Counted from the stretch's first letter, positions 6,705-14,397 are shown. The stretch is DNA of 18,220 nt from Puniceicoccales bacterium (GCA_031281895.1 JAITET010000094.1:1-18220); one strand, 5' to 3'. Notes: generated from the sequence alone by a model not told the origin. Numbers and translations are program-made.

Positions 6705-8270
6705 ATGCCAGTCGAAGGAGATAATATTGCCGATCTGAGTGAACTGGAAAACTTTTCATTTCAGCCGAAGTGGGAGAGACAAAAAATAGAAAACTTTCCC
6801 TATCCCCATGCGAAAAGTGACAAAAAAAGTTTTCGCAGTCCAAACCGTGCCTCCGATGGCATAGGTTTTAAAAAGAATTTTCGGCAAGGTGGGAACGAAA
6901 AGAGGAATTTTTCTCGGGATGGTACCCGATCCAAAAGGTTTGACAGGTCAGGCAGGGAATTTCCGAGGACTCAGAACTTCCATAAACCTTTCGAATCGAT
7001 TGTTGATATCGAGTTTTATCCCAATGACACAGTTTTTGATGCCATAGTATCTGCCCTAAGGTCTACCCATAAGACCTATGAACTATTTTCCGTGGCTAAA
7101 CTATTTTTGGAAAAGCCGGAACGATTTGCAATGGTGATAAAGAAAAAGGACTCCCGGGAAGATAAATATCTTTATTTGACCACCGATAACAATTTCATCT
7201 TCGAGACAGAAAATGCAGCGATAAACCATGTTGTAGAAAATTACGCAGGAAAATACTTTGACATCGAAGAACAGGAAGTTCCTCCCCCAACAGGAAAATT
7301 TATCTGTTTGCACAAGTGTGGCATGACAGGTAAAGTTTTGTGCCCACCGAATTACCACAAATACCAAGAAATTTTGTTAGAACACCACGAGAGATTCCTA
7401 GCACGCGTTCCCTTTGAGAAGTTCAAAGGGAGAATAGAAAAAATTACATCCGAGGAAGAAATAGAAAACTGGCGAATTCAATCTTCCAAGGTGCAAATTT
7501 TCAAGCCGAAGGGACAGGAAGATTCCGTCGGAAAGATAGAGTTGAAATCTATGGGCGAGGTGAAGAAATATTTCACTGAACACTTCAAAGAGAAAGCTAT
7601 TACCCGCTATGATTCGGTACGGGTTTCCGGTGAAATATTTGAGAAGATGCCGAAAAATTTATTGAGCAAATCAATCTTTGTCCTAATTAACAGAGAAAAA
7701 TCTTTTCCACTGAATTTTGCAAATAATTTGCGAGGACGTTTGGGCCGTTCCGGTTTCACAATTTACAAAATCGGTAATAAACCGGGCATCAGCTATGTTT
7801 CCGGAATTAGGCGTAAATTCAGGCAGCCCGATGATATTTTCACCGATGATATTCAGAAAATCATCGCCATCATAGATGCCAATCCTAAAATTTCCATCAC
7901 ATCCCTGTGTTTACAATATACGCAGGGATGCACGGGAAATCCTACCGATAATTCCGAAAAAGAAGGTGAAATAGTGCAAACGTTCGCCACGATGCCCCAG
8001 GAACCTTCTGTTGGTACAGAAGGTGTAGCCGTATCCTCATCGAATTCTCCCAAAGAATCCGTAGGACAGGAATTTTTCAAAAATTTACATTGGTTGATCC
8101 GCGAAGGATACGTCATAGAATTTGAAGATGGTACATTGATCTCTACCGAAATAATCGCACGGAAAGAACAACCCAAACCACGGGCAGAAGCGGAATCAAA
8201 AGTCGTTGTAGAATCAACGAATGCGGAGGCTAGGAATGAGGATATTTCGGAGGCCGACGAAAACATTTAG
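6705..8270 (+). CDS. Conserved Verrucomicrobiota-type protein with basic N-terminus and Cys/His cluster; function unknown
   Basis: 521 aa. The start is the ATG at 6705, which has the best Shine-Dalgarno in the window (AAGAAGGA, 4-nt spacer); the frame stays open to an ATG at 6657. Residues 1-95 are low-complexity and rich in Arg, Lys, Gly, Phe and Asn (FKKNFRQGGNEKRNFSRDG), like RGG-type RNA-binding tails. Residues 100-185 form a compact domain (FYPNDTVFDAIVSALRSTHK, then FLEKPERF). A cluster CLHKCGMTGKVLCPPNYHKY at 201-220 has the spacing C-x3-C-x7-C-x4-H and may bind zinc. It is followed by a helical region with FLARVPFEKFKGRI. The C-terminal 130 residues hold an acidic, low-complexity tail. 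I recall uncharacterised Verrucomicrobiota proteins with a CGxxGxxLxPPNxHxY signature; this looks like one. A nucleic-acid-binding role is inferred from composition only. It converges with the gspI-like gene. Confidence 0.7.
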   Translation: MPVEGDNIADLSELENFSFQPKWERQKIENFPYPHAKSDKKSFRSPNRASDGIGFKKNFRQGGNEKRNFSRDGTRSKRFDRSGREFPRTQNFHKPFESIVDIEFYPNDTVFDAIVSALRSTHKTYELFSVAKLFLEKPERFAMVIKKKDSREDKYLYLTTDNNFIFETENAAINHVVENYAGKYFDIEEQEVPPPTGKFICLHKCGMTGKVLCPPNYHKYQEILLEHHERFLARVPFEKFKGRIEKITSEEEIENWRIQSSKVQIFKPKGQEDSVGKIELKSMGEVKKYFTEHFKEKAITRYDSVRVSGEIFEKMPKNLLSKSIFVLINREKSFPLNFANNLRGRLGRSGFTIYKIGNKPGISYVSGIRRKFRQPDDIFTDDIQKIIAIIDANPKISITSLCLQYTQGCTGNPTDNSEKEGEIVQTFATMPQEPSVGTEGVAVSSSNSPKESVGQEFFKNLHWLIREGYVIEFEDGTLISTEIIARKEQPKPRAEAESKVVVESTNAEARNEDISEADENI

Positions 8271-8629
8271 GGAATATATTCATAGAAGTATGCCACGATT
8301 TCTCGGGAGACACTGGGGTATCCGTTTATGGTGAGAGTCCAGAGCTTGAGATGGGGATCAAATTCAACGGCTTGTTCCTGGCATGCTGCTCTAAAATATT
8401 CATCCGGATAAAACAAACGGTGGACCTGTTTTTCTGCCAAAAGCAGATCTTGCCTATGGGTCATGCAATTGTCTATGTCCGCTATTAGGGCGACGGCCGT
8501 TTGATCAACCCTTGGCATGGTCGCATGTTCCATAAAACATTTTATTATGACCAATGTAGCGGTCGTGAAAAGTGCGACTGCACAGAGGACTTCAATCAAA
8601 GAAAAAGCTTTTCGATCTCCGGGTCTCAT
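8267..8629 (-). CDS. GspI-like minor pseudopilin
   Basis: 120 aa. The ATG start overlaps the stop of the gspH-like gene as ATGA. It has a class III prepilin leader of eight residues ending in Ala, MRPGDRKA, then FSLIEVLCAVALFTTATLVI with Glu at mature position 5 and a single hydrophobic helix. The length and FSLIEVL start fit minor pseudopilins of the GspI type, which cap the type II pseudopilus. The -1 residue is Ala instead of the usual Gly. The body has no disulfide pattern I can assign. The stop codon overlaps that of the convergent plus-strand gene (8267-8270). Subunit assignment rests on gene order after gspG- and gspH-like genes. Confidence 0.65.
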   Translation of the reverse strand: MRPGDRKAFSLIEVLCAVALFTTATLVIIKCFMEHATMPRVDQTAVALIADIDNCMTHRQDLLLAEKQVHRLFYPDEYFRAACQEQAVEFDPHLKLWTLTINGYPSVSREIVAYFYEYIP

Positions 8630-9162
8630 TGTTTTTGTTCGTATATATATGTTTGGGTGTTTGTATCAACGACCACATATAATTCTTTATTATCAAATGA
8701 AAATTTCAATTGGAAAGGAATGAAAAATTTTTCTTCGAAAAGTATGCTCTCCTGTGATATACTGCCAGCTTTAAAGGGATTTTTGGGGATGTCTGAGCTC
8801 CTACAACCTCTAGGAAAGTTTACAAACTCACAACTCGAAATTTTCGAATTCAAATCTTTTCTATATTTTGTTTCCAAGTTTCCCCGTTGGTCTTTCTTTT
8901 TGATTTCTAGTACAAAATTTTTGTTAGTGAAGCTGAAACTATTCGTTGTGGTTAAGGCAAGAACAATCGGAGTGGCAGGAGATATAGAGTGAAATCTTGC
9001 CAGAAATACAGCTTCAGATAGGGCAACTTTTGTCTCATAGGCGACATCTCCCTTAGGTCTAAATGGTTTAATAGCAATGCACGCCGTAAATATCCCCATC
9101 AGCATTAGGACAAATATTAACTCTAATATCGAGAACCCTAGCTGTTGTTTTCTTTCCTCCAT
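8626..9162 (-). CDS. GspH-like minor pseudopilin
   Basis: 178 aa from the ATG at 9162; the frame is also open to a TTG at 9189. The ATG is chosen because it gives a nine-residue prepilin leader MEERKQQLG followed by FSILELIFVLMLMGIFTACI with Glu5. About 155 residues of predominantly beta-type sequence follow, with a Cys pair in the middle (SSCEFVNFPRGCRSSD). Length and position between a GspG-like major pseudopilin and a GspI-like protein fit GspH, a tip-forming minor pseudopilin cleaved by the prepilin peptidase. It overlaps the next gene by 4 bp (ATGA). A hairpin at 9183-9202 separates it from gspG. Confidence 0.7.
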   Translation of the reverse strand: MEERKQQLGFSILELIFVLMLMGIFTACIAIKPFRPKGDVAYETKVALSEAVFLARFHSISPATPIVLALTTTNSFSFTNKNFVLEIKKKDQRGNLETKYRKDLNSKISSCEFVNFPRGCRSSDIPKNPFKAGSISQESILFEEKFFIPFQLKFSFDNKELYVVVDTNTQTYIYEQKQ

Positions 9163-9182
9163 GGCATTTTTTGATGAATAAA

Positions 9183-9202
9183 GCACCAAACGTTGTTGGT
9201 GC
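9183..9202 (-). terminator. Intercistronic hairpin between gspG-like and gspH-like genes
   Basis: Perfect 7-bp inverted repeat GCACCAA/TTGGTGC with a 6-nt loop. Read on the minus strand it is followed by TTTATT, so it may act as a partial terminator or an RNA-stabilising 3' end for the gspG message. It lies 20 bp upstream of the gspH ATG. Confidence 0.5.
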
Positions 9203-9228
9203 CTTTGTTGGAATAATTTGCAAAATTT

Positions 9229-9618
9229 TTAAAAAGGCAAATAGGGGGACAAGTCAATATTAATTGGGCCAACACCAGCAGCTGCTGCCTTACCCCCTTG
9301 TGCGGGGCTCACGGTTACTATGTTGCCATTGACTGAAAATTGATACGCCTGCCTGTAAGGATCATTTAGAGTATCAAGACTAAGGAATACTGCATTGATG
9401 TCACCCTGCTGCGGCATCGCTCTGGTTGAAGATACTTTTGCTACAATGGCTGTTCTAATTCTTCCATCCATATCTATCCTTGTTTGTTGTGCTAGAGCTG
9501 CCTCGCGCCCAGATCCGACACTCCTTGTAAGAGTGACAACCACGCCCGCCAAGATTGCCAAAACAATCAGTATTTCTATTAGTGTAAAACCACGATTTCG
9601 TTTATTTAAAATATTCAT
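9229..9618 (-). CDS. gspG: GspG-like major pseudopilin
   Basis: 129 aa from the ATG at 9618. This start gives a ten-residue basic leader MNILNKRNRG followed by FTLIEILIVLAILAGVVVTL, with Glu at mature position 5, the classic major pseudopilin start. The frame runs on upstream to a TTG at 9657 inside ispG, which is less likely. The C-terminal part has a LNDPYRQAYQF segment matching the DPW/DPY...Y pattern of GspG, but the usual calcium-binding tail is not evident; instead it ends with an Ala/Gly-rich stretch (GGKAAAAGVGP) and NIDLSPYLPF. GspG polymerises into the pseudopilus that drives type II secretion. The start is 26 bp past the ispG stop, so it is probably transcribed with ispG and the rseP operon. 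Confidence 0.75.
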   Translation of the reverse strand: MNILNKRNRGFTLIEILIVLAILAGVVVTLTRSVGSGREAALAQQTRIDMDGRIRTAIVAKVSSTRAMPQQGDINAVFLSLDTLNDPYRQAYQFSVNGNIVTVSPAQGGKAAAAGVGPINIDLSPYLPF

Positions 9619-9643
9619 AGTGAGGAAATATTGTATGGAACAA

Positions 9644-10807
9644 TTATATGCCGTCAAGTTTTAATTGACAAATTTTTATTAAATTTTTACAAATTTCCTT
9701 CCGCGAAACATTTTTTAGGATACAATTCCTATTTCTATATAGGGATAGGGTACCATTTGGATTGCCGATGATTGTAAAATCGGCATCTCCCGCTTCCCCT
9801 AATCCATTGATTATACACCCCATCACGGCAATCTTCAAATTTCTAGCACTCACCAATTTCCCCAAGTGCATTTTAAGCTCCCCAAGAACGGACTGAATAT
9901 CATAGGATGTGCGGCCACAGGATGGACATGCGATGAATTCTATGCCATAACGCCTCGCCCCACACCCCTGCAAAATGTTCTTTGCAACCTCTATTTCCCT
10001 GATAGGATCTTCCGTCAGTGAAACCCGCAAGGTATCCCCAATGCCATCCATCAAAAGACACCCCATGCCGATTGCTGATTTTATGCGGGCATAATCACCA
10101 TTGCCGGACTCCGTAACCCCGAGGTGAATCGGAAAATGGCTTCCCATTTCATCGAGTTTGGCACAGGCCAGGCGATTGGCAGCTATCATTTTTTTTACAT
10201 CGCTGGCTTTGAATGACAGAATTATGTTTTCAAATTGAATCTTCCGGGCCACTTCGAGGCATTCATTGGCACTCTCCCACATGGCAACGTCCCTGTGCCC
10301 GAATTTAAAAACCATACGGGGAGCCAGAGATCCATAATTAATTCCTATCCGCACGGACTTTTTTAAATCTTTCGCCCTCCGAAAAAATTTGCCCAGGGAT
10401 TTTTGCAATTTGTCCTTCCCAAGGAGAAACTCGTCATCCGAAAACGATTGGGACCCAATCAGCTTGTCGGAAAAATTTCCCGCATTTATGCGAACCTTAT
10501 CGGCCACTTCCAGGCAGTCCAAGGCAATGGTTGGAGAAAAATGCACATCGGCTACCATGGGGATAGGAATTCCCTTGGCCCGCAGAATTTTTTTGATTTC
10601 AGCGAAAAACTTTATATCCCCCAAATCCGTTACCGCCAGCCGAACAATTTCACAGCCACCTTCGAACAATTCACAAATCTGCCGCACATTGCCTTCCACA
10701 TTTTTTGTAGGAATATTTGTCATCGATTGGATGCTAATGGCATTGTTCCCACCAACGGCAACATGGCCGACAATCACTTCTTTTGTTTGCCTACGTTTAG
10801 CGATCAT
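9644..10807 (-). CDS. ispG: 4-hydroxy-3-methylbut-2-en-1-yl diphosphate synthase
   Basis: 387 aa, ATG start, 11-bp overlap with the end of rseP. IspG converts MEcPP to HMBPP, the step before IspH, with a [4Fe-4S] cluster. Cluster ligands are visible: C294 and C297 (IACPSCGR), C331 (GCIINGLGEAG) and E338. The TIM-barrel part shows IQSMTN near the start, VADVHF (85-90), RINAGNFSD (106-114), RIGINYGSL (153-161), SFKASDV (198-204), HLGVTESG (228-235) and DGIGDTLRVSLTEDP (254-268). Features such as GNFSD plus an extended segment, and NYGSLAPRM, resemble the front domain of the long plant/chlamydial form, but the extra domain of that form is absent, giving bacterial short-form length. It lies between rseP and the gspG-like gene. 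Confidence 0.95.
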   Translation of the reverse strand: MIAKRRQTKEVIVGHVAVGGNNAISIQSMTNIPTKNVEGNVRQICELFEGGCEIVRLAVTDLGDIKFFAEIKKILRAKGIPIPMVADVHFSPTIALDCLEVADKVRINAGNFSDKLIGSQSFSDDEFLLGKDKLQKSLGKFFRRAKDLKKSVRIGINYGSLAPRMVFKFGHRDVAMWESANECLEVARKIQFENIILSFKASDVKKMIAANRLACAKLDEMGSHFPIHLGVTESGNGDYARIKSAIGMGCLLMDGIGDTLRVSLTEDPIREIEVAKNILQGCGARRYGIEFIACPSCGRTSYDIQSVLGELKMHLGKLVSARNLKIAVMGCIINGLGEAGDADFTIIGNPNGTLSLYRNRNCILKNVSRKEICKNLIKICQLKLDGI

Positions 10808-12554
10808 GGTGTATGATTAGCCGGGATTCCCTTTGATTTTCGAAGATCGTTTGCTTTTCGGCCCATATGCGCCTGAGGTCGAAAAAGGTAACATAGGTCA
10901 ATAGTGCGATCAGCAGGGCAAAAAATACGGCCTGAACCTTTGCCAAAACTTTATTCAGGGATTTCCACGTTGTGAATTTTTCCAATAGAGCAATGGTAAT
11001 CATACCACCATCAAGCACGGGCAAAGGCAACAAATTCAAAATCGCCAGATTAACGTTGATCAAAATAACGAAACACAGCAGGGCAAGAAAGTTGTTTTTT
11101 GCAAACGTATGCAAAGCTTTTATCAGACCAGCCGGCCCCATTAAGTGTTTTGCGGAGATGTTAGAATTTTTGCTAAACAGGCTCCCCAGAGTTTTGAAAG
11201 TAATATCCATCGAATCAACGATTTGTTGGACTGCTGTCGGCCTATGGACTATCAACTTGGGTTCAAATACTATGCCACACAGGTGGTCAAATTGCGTATC
11301 GGATGAACGAACGCCGGTAATATTTTCTACGAAAAGTTCTTTCTCCCCGGATTTTGTCAAAATTTTTAGTGTCGCTTGATCATTATTCCTGAGGCTATTG
11401 CCAATCCTTTCCAGGGAGAATATCTTGTTTTTCCCAAAAGCCACAAGTTGATCTCCATTTGAAATACCATTTTGTTCTAAAAACTTTTCGTTGCTACAAA
11501 AAATTTGTACGCGGGAAAAATTTTGCCCTAGACCTTTACTCAGCAGTGCAATGTCTTCATCCGCTGGGATAAAATCAAGCTTCCAATGTTTTTTCGAAAA
11601 AGTCAATTCGCAGAAAGGTTTCCTAACGGCCAATTTTACAACTGGCACACTAACAGTCTGAAAAGTCCCATTGCGCTCAATCTCCATGGCAATGGTCTCA
11701 TTTTTTGAGGCCATATCGCGCAACGTCTGTGCATGAAACAGGGGAACCCCATTGGCCGAAACCAGGCGATCCCCCTTTTTAAGCTCCAGTTCTTGAGGCT
11801 TATCCAAATGTCGTAGATCCCCAACAATCAATGTCTGTCTGGGATAGACTCCGATGATCCTAAACGCGTCCTGCCGTTGCTTGGAATTGGAGATGAGTAC
11901 AGGATTTACTATCACTTGCAACATTATACCATCACGTTCGAGCTCAATGGTTGCCAGTGGTTCCCCACGACTATCCTTTTTGTTTCCCAGGGCGATAAGT
12001 TGTACGATTTCATCGAATTTCTTAACCCTATGCCCGTCTATGGACAAAATTTTATCATTCGGAAGAATTCCAGCTTTGGATGCCGGAGACTGAATTTGAG
12101 GCCTATCGGGCGTGGTTAATGTTTGGGCAACATATCCGACAGTGGTCGTAAGTTCCTCTTCCAAAACTGGAAGTCCAATAAAATAGACAATAATCGCCAG
12201 ACCAAATGCCAACAGCATGTTGGCCAGTGGCCCCGCAAATGCGACGATAACCTTGTCGAAGCAAGCGGCCGGCTTCGCATCATCCGGCAGATCAAAATTT
12301 CCTTCGACCTCATGCAAATCAGCCAGCTGTGGGATCGCCACATATCCACCAAGAGGGAGTAGGGAAATTACGAATTCCGTTTCCTTAATCCTAAATCCAA
12401 ATATTTTTGGACCAAAGCCAATGGAAAACTTCGGGACGAACAGTCCCCTCTTTTTTGCCAGCACATAGTGTCCTATTTCGTGGATTAGAATAGACCCCCC
12501 AAAAAATATTATTACCAATAAAATTGGAATCAAGCGGATTAGGAATGCCTTCAT
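10797..12554 (-). CDS. rseP: RseP-type site-2 membrane metalloprotease with extended PDZ region
   Basis: 585 aa from the ATG at 12554 (the frame also reaches a TTG at 12575, directly after the pgpA stop). Zinc-binding HEIGH at 25-29 lies in the first membrane helix, and the second catalytic motif NLLPLPVLDGG at 507-517 in a C-terminal helix, as in peptidase family M50. Between them are a first helix pair, then PDZ-like units at about 140-218 (SKAGILPNDKILSIDG), 235-305 (LKKGDRLVSANG) and a weaker third at 340-412 (EQNGISNGDQLVAFG). E. coli RseP is 450 aa with two PDZ domains, so this protein is longer; a similar size is known in Chlamydia. Such proteases cut transmembrane segments of anti-sigma factors or signal-peptide remnants. 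It is followed by ispG with an 11-bp overlap. Confidence 0.93.
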   Translation of the reverse strand: MKAFLIRLIPILLVIIFFGGSILIHEIGHYVLAKKRGLFVPKFSIGFGPKIFGFRIKETEFVISLLPLGGYVAIPQLADLHEVEGNFDLPDDAKPAACFDKVIVAFAGPLANMLLAFGLAIIVYFIGLPVLEEELTTTVGYVAQTLTTPDRPQIQSPASKAGILPNDKILSIDGHRVKKFDEIVQLIALGNKKDSRGEPLATIELERDGIMLQVIVNPVLISNSKQRQDAFRIIGVYPRQTLIVGDLRHLDKPQELELKKGDRLVSANGVPLFHAQTLRDMASKNETIAMEIERNGTFQTVSVPVVKLAVRKPFCELTFSKKHWKLDFIPADEDIALLSKGLGQNFSRVQIFCSNEKFLEQNGISNGDQLVAFGKNKIFSLERIGNSLRNNDQATLKILTKSGEKELFVENITGVRSSDTQFDHLCGIVFEPKLIVHRPTAVQQIVDSMDITFKTLGSLFSKNSNISAKHLMGPAGLIKALHTFAKNNFLALLCFVILINVNLAILNLLPLPVLDGGMITIALLEKFTTWKSLNKVLAKVQAVFFALLIALLTYVTFFDLRRIWAEKQTIFENQRESRLIIHHDR

Positions 12555-12575
12555 CTTCTTAAAAAGTGTCACCAA

Positions 12576-13055
12576 CTACAGAATAGTCAAGCAAATCAAA
12601 ATCATGGTAATATTTGTATAGGCTGCCGCGATGATATCGTCGACGGCAATACCTATCCCTCCCGAAAGATCCTGTGATTTTTTTATACCAAATGGTTTCA
12701 AAATATCAAAAATACGAAAAATCACAAAACCAAGCACCCAAATTTTCCACATGGCAATTGTCGCCGGGACGAAATGTTTTATTCCCAGGAAACAAATGGG
12801 CATTGCAACGAACTCATCGAGGATGATGCAGCTCGGATCTTTTTCCCCAATTACTTTTTCCGCCATGTCACAAATAACGATAGCCAGCAAAATAAAGGTG
12901 ATGAGCGTAAAAATCATAGGAAAAATCGACAAATTTTGTATGAGGATAACATAAAGCAATAATCCCATAAACGACCCAAGTGTCCCCGGCATAATTGGAA
13001 ATTTCCCAAGTCCGAACAACATAGCCAGATTAACGACAAAATTTTTCAAAATCAT
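12576..13055 (-). CDS. pgpA: Phosphatidylglycerophosphatase A
   Basis: 159 aa from the ATG at 13055. PgpA removes phosphate from phosphatidylglycerophosphate to give phosphatidylglycerol, at the inner membrane. Family motifs are clear: GLGKFPIMPGTLGS near residues 15-28, CIILDEFVAMP in the middle, then FRIFDILKPFGIKK and GGIGIAVDDIIAAAY. About four hydrophobic segments are visible and the length is normal for the family. The start is the ATG at 13055 and not the in-frame TTG at 13064. Its stop is about 20 bp before the rseP ATG, so the two are probably co-transcribed. Confidence 0.9.
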   Translation of the reverse strand: MILKNFVVNLAMLFGLGKFPIMPGTLGSFMGLLLYVILIQNLSIFPMIFTLITFILLAIVICDMAEKVIGEKDPSCIILDEFVAMPICFLGIKHFVPATIAMWKIWVLGFVIFRIFDILKPFGIKKSQDLSGGIGIAVDDIIAAAYTNITMILICLTIL

Positions 13056-13135
13056 TCGCAGCAAGATGTTCTTTTAATGGGAAATTGAAAGAAGAATATT
13101 TACACATGCTGGAAACGCCGTGGAAGAATTTCTTC

Positions 13136-13186
13136 CTATCTATTTCTTTCTGCCATTGATTTCAGAGTACGTTTGGCAATATTCAT
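13136..13186 (-). CDS. Possible 16-aa peptide coupled to the end of sua5
   Basis: ATG overlaps the sua5 stop as ATGA and encodes MNIAKRTLKSMAERNR before a TAG. It is basic and unrecognised. Directly after its stop lies the inverted repeat GGAAGAA-T-TTCTTCC (13122-13136). It could be a leader peptide for pgpA, the remains of a lost gene, or chance. Confidence 0.18.
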   Translation of the reverse strand: MNIAKRTLKSMAERNR

Positions 13187-14181
13187 TGCCTAAATTTCGC
13201 CGCTGCCCGTGATAGCCTGTCGTCGATAGCTATGCCAATTCCTTTCCGCGGAGGTCGTTCACATAAAATGGTATCGTAGCGTATCGAATCAAGTTGTTGA
13301 AGGGTAGAAAACAGGTTCCTGGCCACCACATTTAAATTGCCATCATCGCTGAACCAAAAGATAGCTTCAGCTGGCAGTTGTAAATTTTTTGCAATCCCAT
13401 CGAAATTCTTTGGCCTTTGCACAAACACAATGGCCGTTTTTCCAGCAAAATGCTGTGCAAGATCCCTGTTTCCATGTTCAAAAATAACCAGGCGGGTATC
13501 GGTACAATAGTGCTGCTTCATTTGACCAGGGGCATTTGGGTTTTCAGAAATAATCTGAACATCGTAGTCGACAACATCCTCTTCCAAAACTTTGGAAATG
13601 GCATCGGCGGTTATCGCCCCCGGCCTCAAAATCTTGGGAATCGTACCGGTTATGTCCAAAATAGTCGATTCCAGACCGACGGCGCATTCGCCACCATCGA
13701 GCATCACTTCCACCCTATCACCAAGGGTTGCTTTTACCTGTCCGAGGCAAGTCGGACTGACATAGCCGAATGGATTAGCACTCGGAGCAGCCAATGGCAA
13801 GTCGGACGCCAACAGGACCGCTCGAAAAATAGGATGGTCAGGACAACGGATTGCAACCGTACTGAAACCAGCAGTTACAATGTCCGGAATGACTGCTTTT
13901 TTGGGGAGAATTATGGTGATTGGACCTGGCCAAAATGCCCCGGTAATTTTTTCAACGCGCATCGAATATTTTCCCACATGACTATATCGCTCCAACCAGG
14001 AACTATCCAGCACATGCAAAATCAATGGGTTACCTAACGGACGACCCTTAATGGTAAAAACTTTCCTGACGGCTTCCTCGTCAAGTGCGTTGGCAGCGAG
14101 ACCATAGACGGTTTCCGTCGGCAAAACGACAACTCCTCCTTCCTTCAACTCCCGGGATGCAGCGAAAATGTCAGCATTCAT
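13183..14181 (-). CDS. sua5: L-threonylcarbamoyladenylate synthase (Sua5 long form)
   Basis: 332 aa, ATG start 9 bp after the rpsR stop. The enzyme makes threonylcarbamoyl-AMP from threonine, bicarbonate and ATP, the first step of t6A37 formation in ANN-decoding tRNAs. Residues 1-205 form the YrdC domain: LPTETVYGLAANA (20-32), KGRPLGNPL (45-53), PSANPFGYVSPT (133-144) and GLESTILD. The linker APGQMKQHY (about 215-226) and a C-terminal domain to 332 identify the longer Sua5 type, not the short TsaC/YrdC. A weak AGGG element about 8 nt upstream may be the ribosome-binding site. It is translated right after rpsR, so both are probably in one operon with pgpA and rseP. Confidence 0.93.
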   Translation of the reverse strand: MNADIFAASRELKEGGVVVLPTETVYGLAANALDEEAVRKVFTIKGRPLGNPLILHVLDSSWLERYSHVGKYSMRVEKITGAFWPGPITIILPKKAVIPDIVTAGFSTVAIRCPDHPIFRAVLLASDLPLAAPSANPFGYVSPTCLGQVKATLGDRVEVMLDGGECAVGLESTILDITGTIPKILRPGAITADAISKVLEEDVVDYDVQIISENPNAPGQMKQHYCTDTRLVIFEHGNRDLAQHFAGKTAIVFVQRPKNFDGIAKNLQLPAEAIFWFSDDGNLNVVARNLFSTLQQLDSIRYDTILCERPPRKGIGIAIDDRLSRAAAKFRQ

Positions 14182-14190
14182 GGGAATGCC

Positions 14191-14397
14191 CTATTTCATC
14201 AGAAGCATATTGCGAGACCGTTTAATCATCCGCGTGACATGGCGTTGCTGGTGTGCTGTCAATCCGGTAAACTTCCGGGCCAAGATCTTCCCCGTTCCCG
14301 TGACAACCATGGACAATTTCTCAACATCCGTATATTTCAATTCCAATGGAGAAACATTCTTTATTAATTGTGATTCTGTGCTAGCTTCTTCTTCCAT
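14191..14397 (-). CDS. rpsR: 30S ribosomal protein bS18
   Basis: 68 aa from the ATG at 14397. The family pattern is clear: YTDVEKLSMVV, then GKILARKFTGLTAHQQRHV and MIKRSRNMLLM, matching the S18 layout Y-x-D-V-x-x-L ... GKI-x-x-R-x-x-TG-x-x-A-x-x-Q-R ... IKR-x-R-x-x-x-L. bS18 sits on the 30S platform beside S6. The frame extends upstream to 14439, but the extra residues are not S18-like. It usually lies with rpsF, ssb and rplI; here instead it heads a group with sua5, pgpA and rseP, with no rpsF in view. Confidence 0.9.
   Translation of the reverse strand: MEEEASTESQLIKNVSPLELKYTDVEKLSMVVTGTGKILARKFTGLTAHQQRHVTRMIKRSRNMLLMK

Noticed and set aside
8501..8992. 163-aa plus-strand frame over the gspH and gspI genes
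   Set aside because: It is a shadow of the two pseudopilin genes, which have unmistakable prepilin starts.
13417..14037. 206-aa plus-strand frame inside sua5
   Set aside because: It is long, but lies antisense to a gene with all Sua5 motifs; its composition looks like a reverse-strand shadow.
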